Shown: positions 61,356 to 64,000 of the stretch, one piece after another | Numbering within the stretch: position 1 is the stretch's first letter | How the letters are laid out: each line of letters begins with the position of its first letter | Assembly (NCBI RefSeq): GCF_014306135.1 | Contig: NZ_JACRWD010000001.1 | Coordinates: 682,001-746,000 of the forward strand | Direction of reading: 5' to 3' | Origin: Paraclostridium hominis | Lineage (GTDB): Bacteria; Bacillota; Clostridia; Peptostreptococcales; Peptostreptococcaceae | DNA: 64,000 nt | Made by a program: the position numbers and the translations under genes | The notes under the pieces: model-generated | The model's input: only the letters and a program-made list of their open reading frames with translations | Database searches by the model: none | Told to the model about the DNA's origin: nothing

Positions 61356-62294
61356 ATGGAAAACAGCAAAAAATTTAAAGAATACCTAATGAATAAAGAT
61401 ATAGATGGATTAAAGACTATACCTAAAGGTGAACTACATAATCATGGTGGATTAGGAATGAGATTTAAAAATATATATAAATATACTAATGGGAAAATAA
61501 AAAGTCCATCTAAAGATATGTATGGAATAAAAGGATTAGATGACTTTATATTTAATGAGTATATAAATCATATAAAAACTAAAGATGATTTTTTATGGAC
61601 GATAGAAGAAACAGTAAAAAACGCTATTGAAGATGGAGTAAGTTTGTTAGAAGCTAGTATAGATTGTCATGATGTACTTAGATTTGAAGATAGTAAAGAA
61701 TTTTTTAGTAGTATAAAAAATATAGTTGAAAAATATAAAGAAAATATAGATTTTAGACCTGAAATAGGAATAGCAAAGAGTATAACTGATGAAAATTTAG
61801 AAAATATAATACCAGCACTTATAGATAGTAATATATTTAAGTCAATGGATTTATATGGAGATGAAGAACTAATTGGATTTGAAAGATATAAAAAGTATTA
61901 TGAATATGGAAAAAGCAAGGGCCTTAAGTTAAAAGCTCATGCAGGTGAATTTTTAGGATCTAGTAATGTTAAAGATGCTATAAATACTTTAAATTTAGAT
62001 GAACTTCAACATGGATTTAGAGCAATTGAAGATGACTATGTATTAGATATGATAAAAGATAGAAATATAAGACTTAATATATGTCCAACTAGTAATATAT
62101 ACTTAAAAGCTATAGATGATATAAAAAATCATCCTATAAAAAAATTATTTGATAAAGGGATAAATATAAGCATAAATACTGATGATTTAATAGTATTTGA
62201 TTCTAGTGTTAGCGAAGAATATTTAATGCTTTTTTCAAACAAGATTTTTACAGAAGAAGAATTAGATATTATTAGAAGAAACTCTTTAAAGTAG
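61356..62294 (+). CDS. Adenosine deaminase-like metal-dependent hydrolase
   Basis: The 312-residue protein has the adenosine deaminase superfamily metal and catalytic motifs: H28 and H30 in GELHNHGG, KAHAGEF, LQHGFRA, CPTSN and NTDD. It ends shortly after the last motif, lacking about 20 C-terminal residues of typical adenosine deaminases. Substrate may be adenosine, adenine or a related amidine. GAGAGGAAG precedes the ATG. Single gene, followed by a long terminator. Confidence 0.88.
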   Translation: MENSKKFKEYLMNKDIDGLKTIPKGELHNHGGLGMRFKNIYKYTNGKIKSPSKDMYGIKGLDDFIFNEYINHIKTKDDFLWTIEETVKNAIEDGVSLLEASIDCHDVLRFEDSKEFFSSIKNIVEKYKENIDFRPEIGIAKSITDENLENIIPALIDSNIFKSMDLYGDEELIGFERYKKYYEYGKSKGLKLKAHAGEFLGSSNVKDAINTLNLDELQHGFRAIEDDYVLDMIKDRNIRLNICPTSNIYLKAIDDIKNHPIKKLFDKGINISINTDDLIVFDSSVSEEYLMLFSNKIFTEEELDIIRRNSLK

Positions 62295-62306
62295 ATAAAA
62301 TTTTAA

Positions 62307-62366
62307 AAAAAATACTGTATACAAATTCTAATTATAAAAATTAGAATTAATACAGTATTTTTATTA
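62307..62366. terminator. Long bidirectional terminator
   Basis: An outer stem AAATACTGTAT/ATACAGTATTT and an inner 11-bp stem AAATTCTAATT/AATTAGAATTT-like with short internal loop, flanked by A and T runs. It separates the convergent deaminase and siroheme-protein genes. Confidence 0.8.
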
Positions 62367-63017
62367 TCTAACACAAGTTTCTATAAATGAATCTAAACCT
62401 ATTCTATCTATAAAATCTCTTAACTTTTCTTTGTTATTAGCATTAGTTTTATAATATGTAATAGCAGTTTTAAGTATTAAGATTGTTTGATTTTCATTTA
62501 ATCCAGAAGCAATAGTATATCCTGCTTTAGGGTTAGTACCAGCACGTCCACCCATAGTTATAAAAAATTTACCATCTTTATCTACTACTATACCAATATC
62601 TTTAGTATAAGCACTATTACATGAATTTTTACAACTAGATATACCTATTTTAGTTTTTGCAGGTAGCTCCATTTTATAAAATTTTTTTACTAATTTCATA
62701 TAGATACCTATAGTTGGATATTTAGACATTCTACAAAAGTTAGAAGTACATAATGTTATATTAGTTAATAAAGATTTACTCTTAGGAACTAAATCAAGTT
62801 GTAGTTCTTTTGAGATTTCTTTTAAACAATCTTCTTTCAAATTAATAATTGAAATTTTTTGATTGGATCCTAATTTTAAAACTCCACCATATTTTTTTGC
62901 TATTTCACCAATATGTATTATAGTATCAGGAGAAATAAACGGTGAAGATAAATTTGGAGTTAAAGTAAATCTTTTTTTGTCAGTTAAAGTTTTTTGAGTC
63001 TTAATGTAATTTTCCAT
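62364..63017 (-). CDS. Half-size siroheme/[4Fe-4S] sulfite or nitrite reductase-like protein
   Basis: The 217-residue protein has one ferredoxin-like half domain (about 10-80) and one siroheme/iron-sulfur domain (about 88-205), the size of small assimilatory-type sulfite reductases of anaerobes. Cluster cysteines are CTSNFC (spacing C-x4-C; the common form is C-x5-C) and SCKNSCN (C-x3-C). GGRAGTNPKAGY resembles the siroheme-binding loop. It may reduce sulfite or nitrite or act in a related six-electron or electron-transfer step. ATTTAAAATATG-type weak ribosome site. Confidence 0.8.
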   Translation of the reverse strand: MENYIKTQKTLTDKKRFTLTPNLSSPFISPDTIIHIGEIAKKYGGVLKLGSNQKISIINLKEDCLKEISKELQLDLVPKSKSLLTNITLCTSNFCRMSKYPTIGIYMKLVKKFYKMELPAKTKIGISSCKNSCNSAYTKDIGIVVDKDGKFFITMGGRAGTNPKAGYTIASGLNENQTILILKTAITYYKTNANNKEKLRDFIDRIGLDSFIETCVR

Positions 63018-63124
63018 ATTTAAAATCCTCTACTTATTTTTAATAACTTATTATAACATTATTTACAATATATAGCTAAAGGTATTTAATATAATTTATA
63101 AGAAAAATAAATATGGAGGCAGTT

Positions 63125-63544
63125 ATGATAGATTCATTTAAAATATTAATGTTAATAAGAGAGATACATTCAAAATCTATTAATAAAATAGAATCAAGTT
63201 TATTAGGAAGTGGACTTACACATCAACAAATAATAGTGTTAAAGTTTGTTGCACACAATAAAAAAATTAATATAAGCCAATTATGCAAGGAAATGTATTT
63301 ATCAAAAGGAACGGTATCAGGGATTGTAAATAGGCTTGAACAAGCAGGATATATAAAAAAAATTAAATATGAATCTGATAAGAGAAATACATATATAGAA
63401 TTTTCAGAAAAAGGATTAAAGTTTGCAAAAGATTTTAGACTAAAAATAGAATCAGCCTTTGAAAATTTATTTGATAATTTAACTGAAGAAGAAAAAGAAG
63501 ATATTGTTAAGTCTTTAATATTAATAAAAGAAAAAATAAAATAA
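63125..63544 (+). CDS. hsmR: MarR-family regulator, HsmR-like heme sensor
   Basis: The 139-residue winged-helix regulator starts at 63125 behind GGAGG. Its recognition region is INISQLCKEMYLSKGTVSGIVNRLEQAGYIKK. The next gene encodes an HsmA-family membrane protein, and in Clostridioides difficile a MarR regulator of this type, HsmR, senses heme and controls hsmA. The name here rests on that neighbourhood and is inference. Confidence 0.8.
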   Translation: MIDSFKILMLIREIHSKSINKIESSLLGSGLTHQQIIVLKFVAHNKKINISQLCKEMYLSKGTVSGIVNRLEQAGYIKKIKYESDKRNTYIEFSEKGLKFAKDFRLKIESAFENLFDNLTEEEKEDIVKSLILIKEKIK

Positions 63545-63571
63545 TTGTTTCACAATTTATTGAAGTGGGTA

Positions 63572-63577
63572 TATAAT
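63572..63577 (+). promoter_or_regulatory. Candidate -10 box before hsmA
   Basis: TATAAT (63572-63577) with no good -35 box upstream (TTGTTT is 21 nt away), which fits an activated or weak promoter. hsmA may have its own promoter besides read-through from hsmR. Confidence 0.45.
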
Positions 63578-63590
63578 GATTAAATAAAAA

Positions 63591-63608
63591 TAGTTTGCGT
63601 ACAAACTA
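63591..63608. promoter_or_regulatory. Candidate HsmR operator
   Basis: TAGTTTG-CGTA-CAAACTA is a perfect inverted repeat (7-bp arms, 4-bp centre) between the TATAAT box and the hsmA ribosome site, the expected place for repression by a MarR dimer. Confidence 0.6.
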
Positions 63609-63623
63609 AAAGGAGGAGACAAC

Positions 63624-64000
63624 ATGAGTTTAAAATTAGTATTAGCTATAACTGCTATAACACTAGCTTTAGTATTTTATACAGTAGGTGTATTTAGTGA
63701 AAGAAAGGCTAAAGTATTAAAGAAAAATCATGTAATAATATTTTATTTAGGTTTAATATGTGATACAACAGGAACTTTTCTTATGAGACAAATAGCTAAA
63801 TCAGGAACTATAGCTATTTCATCAACTGCTCAAACAATACATGGTATAACAGGAACAATTGCTATTTTACTTATGTTATTTCATGCTGTATGGGCTACAT
63901 GGGTACTTTATAAAGATGACAAAGAAAAACAAAAAGTATTTCATAAATTCAGTATATTTGTATGGTGTATTTGGTTAATACCATATATAATAGGTGCTAT
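63624..64000 (+). CDS. hsmA: HsmA-family heme-associated membrane protein (partial, runs off the window)
   Basis: The visible 125 codons start behind AAAGGAGGAG with MSLKLVLAITAITLALVFYT. Four hydrophobic helices are seen, with conserved-looking features FSERKAKVLKK, GLICDTTGTFLM, TIHGITGTIAILLMLFHAVWATWVLY and a histidine-rich part expected to bind heme. HsmA of C. difficile sequesters heme and protects against oxidants. The 3' end lies beyond the window. Confidence 0.85.
   Translation, partial: MSLKLVLAITAITLALVFYTVGVFSERKAKVLKKNHVIIFYLGLICDTTGTFLMRQIAKSGTIAISSTAQTIHGITGTIAILLMLFHAVWATWVLYKDDKEKQKVFHKFSIFVWCIWLIPYIIGA

Noticed and set aside
1..64000. CRISPR array, tRNA, rRNA, transposase or phage genes
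   Set aside because: No regularly spaced repeats, cloverleaf-like stretches, rRNA segments, transposase motifs or integrase motifs were found on either strand.

Overview
The window is AT-rich DNA from a low-GC, Gram-positive anaerobe. The gene content (HsmR/HsmA-type heme pair, dnaG-rpoD-trmK-nif3 block, class III fructose-1,6-bisphosphatase, many A/T-ending codons, GGAGG-type ribosome sites with TTG and GTG starts) points to the class Clostridia, most likely family Peptostreptococcaceae (relatives of Paraclostridium, Paeniclostridium, Romboutsia, Terrisporobacter or Clostridioides). This placement is inference from protein resemblance. I see no rRNA, tRNA, insertion sequence, prophage or CRISPR array. 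Most of the window reads as stable chromosome; decay is visible in one gene only, a VanW/G5 protein at 559-1977.

Layout. 1-9.7 kb: a small secreted-type or partial protein, the VanW pseudogene, three repeat proteins (TPR with a membrane anchor, WG, MORN), an LrgA/LrgB pair, a YitT-type membrane protein, a CAP-domain protein and a polysaccharide deacetylase. 10-16.8 kb: small orphan genes, then one long operon for tetrahydrofolate synthesis (pabA, pabB, pabC, an unassigned nucleotidyltransferase, folE, folP, folB, folK) closed by the DAHP synthase aroF, so chorismate supply, p-aminobenzoate synthesis and pterin synthesis are transcribed together. 17-22 kb: the macromolecular synthesis block dnaG-rpoD followed by trmK and nif3. 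22-27.5 kb: two zinc-ribbon proteins, murJ and fbp.

27.6-41 kb: a mixture of single genes: a sodium/alanine symporter, a glucose-type PTS EIIA domain, a cyclophilin, an SSB paralogue, a PLP-dependent YnbB-like enzyme, a DEAD-box helicase, a cell-wall amidase, a TetR regulator, a ferredoxin and a large GH2 beta-galactosidase. 41-46 kb: a MarR regulator divergent from a heterodimeric ABC exporter, with a tandem palindromic operator placed on the exporter promoter, then a cold-shock protein with a long leader hairpin. 46-51.5 kb: asnB and a three-gene signalling operon (response regulator, histidine kinase, anchored propeller-like protein).

51.7-64 kb: a VTT/DedA-type membrane protein, a DUF4438 protein, thiol peroxidase, two orphan proteins, then a redox and transport district: a cytoplasmic reductive-dehalogenase-like protein with two [4Fe-4S] motifs, an NMT1/SsuA-type ABC transporter whose binding protein is separated from its ATPase and permease by an oppositely oriented nitroreductase, an adenosine-deaminase-like hydrolase, a half-size siroheme sulfite/nitrite-reductase-like protein, and an hsmR-hsmA heme pair whose second gene runs off the window end. 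The items I judge most worth following are the dehalogenase-like gene with its structured upstream region, the nucleotidyltransferase in the folate operon, the hsmRA locus with its visible operator, and the half-size siroheme protein with unusual cysteine spacing.
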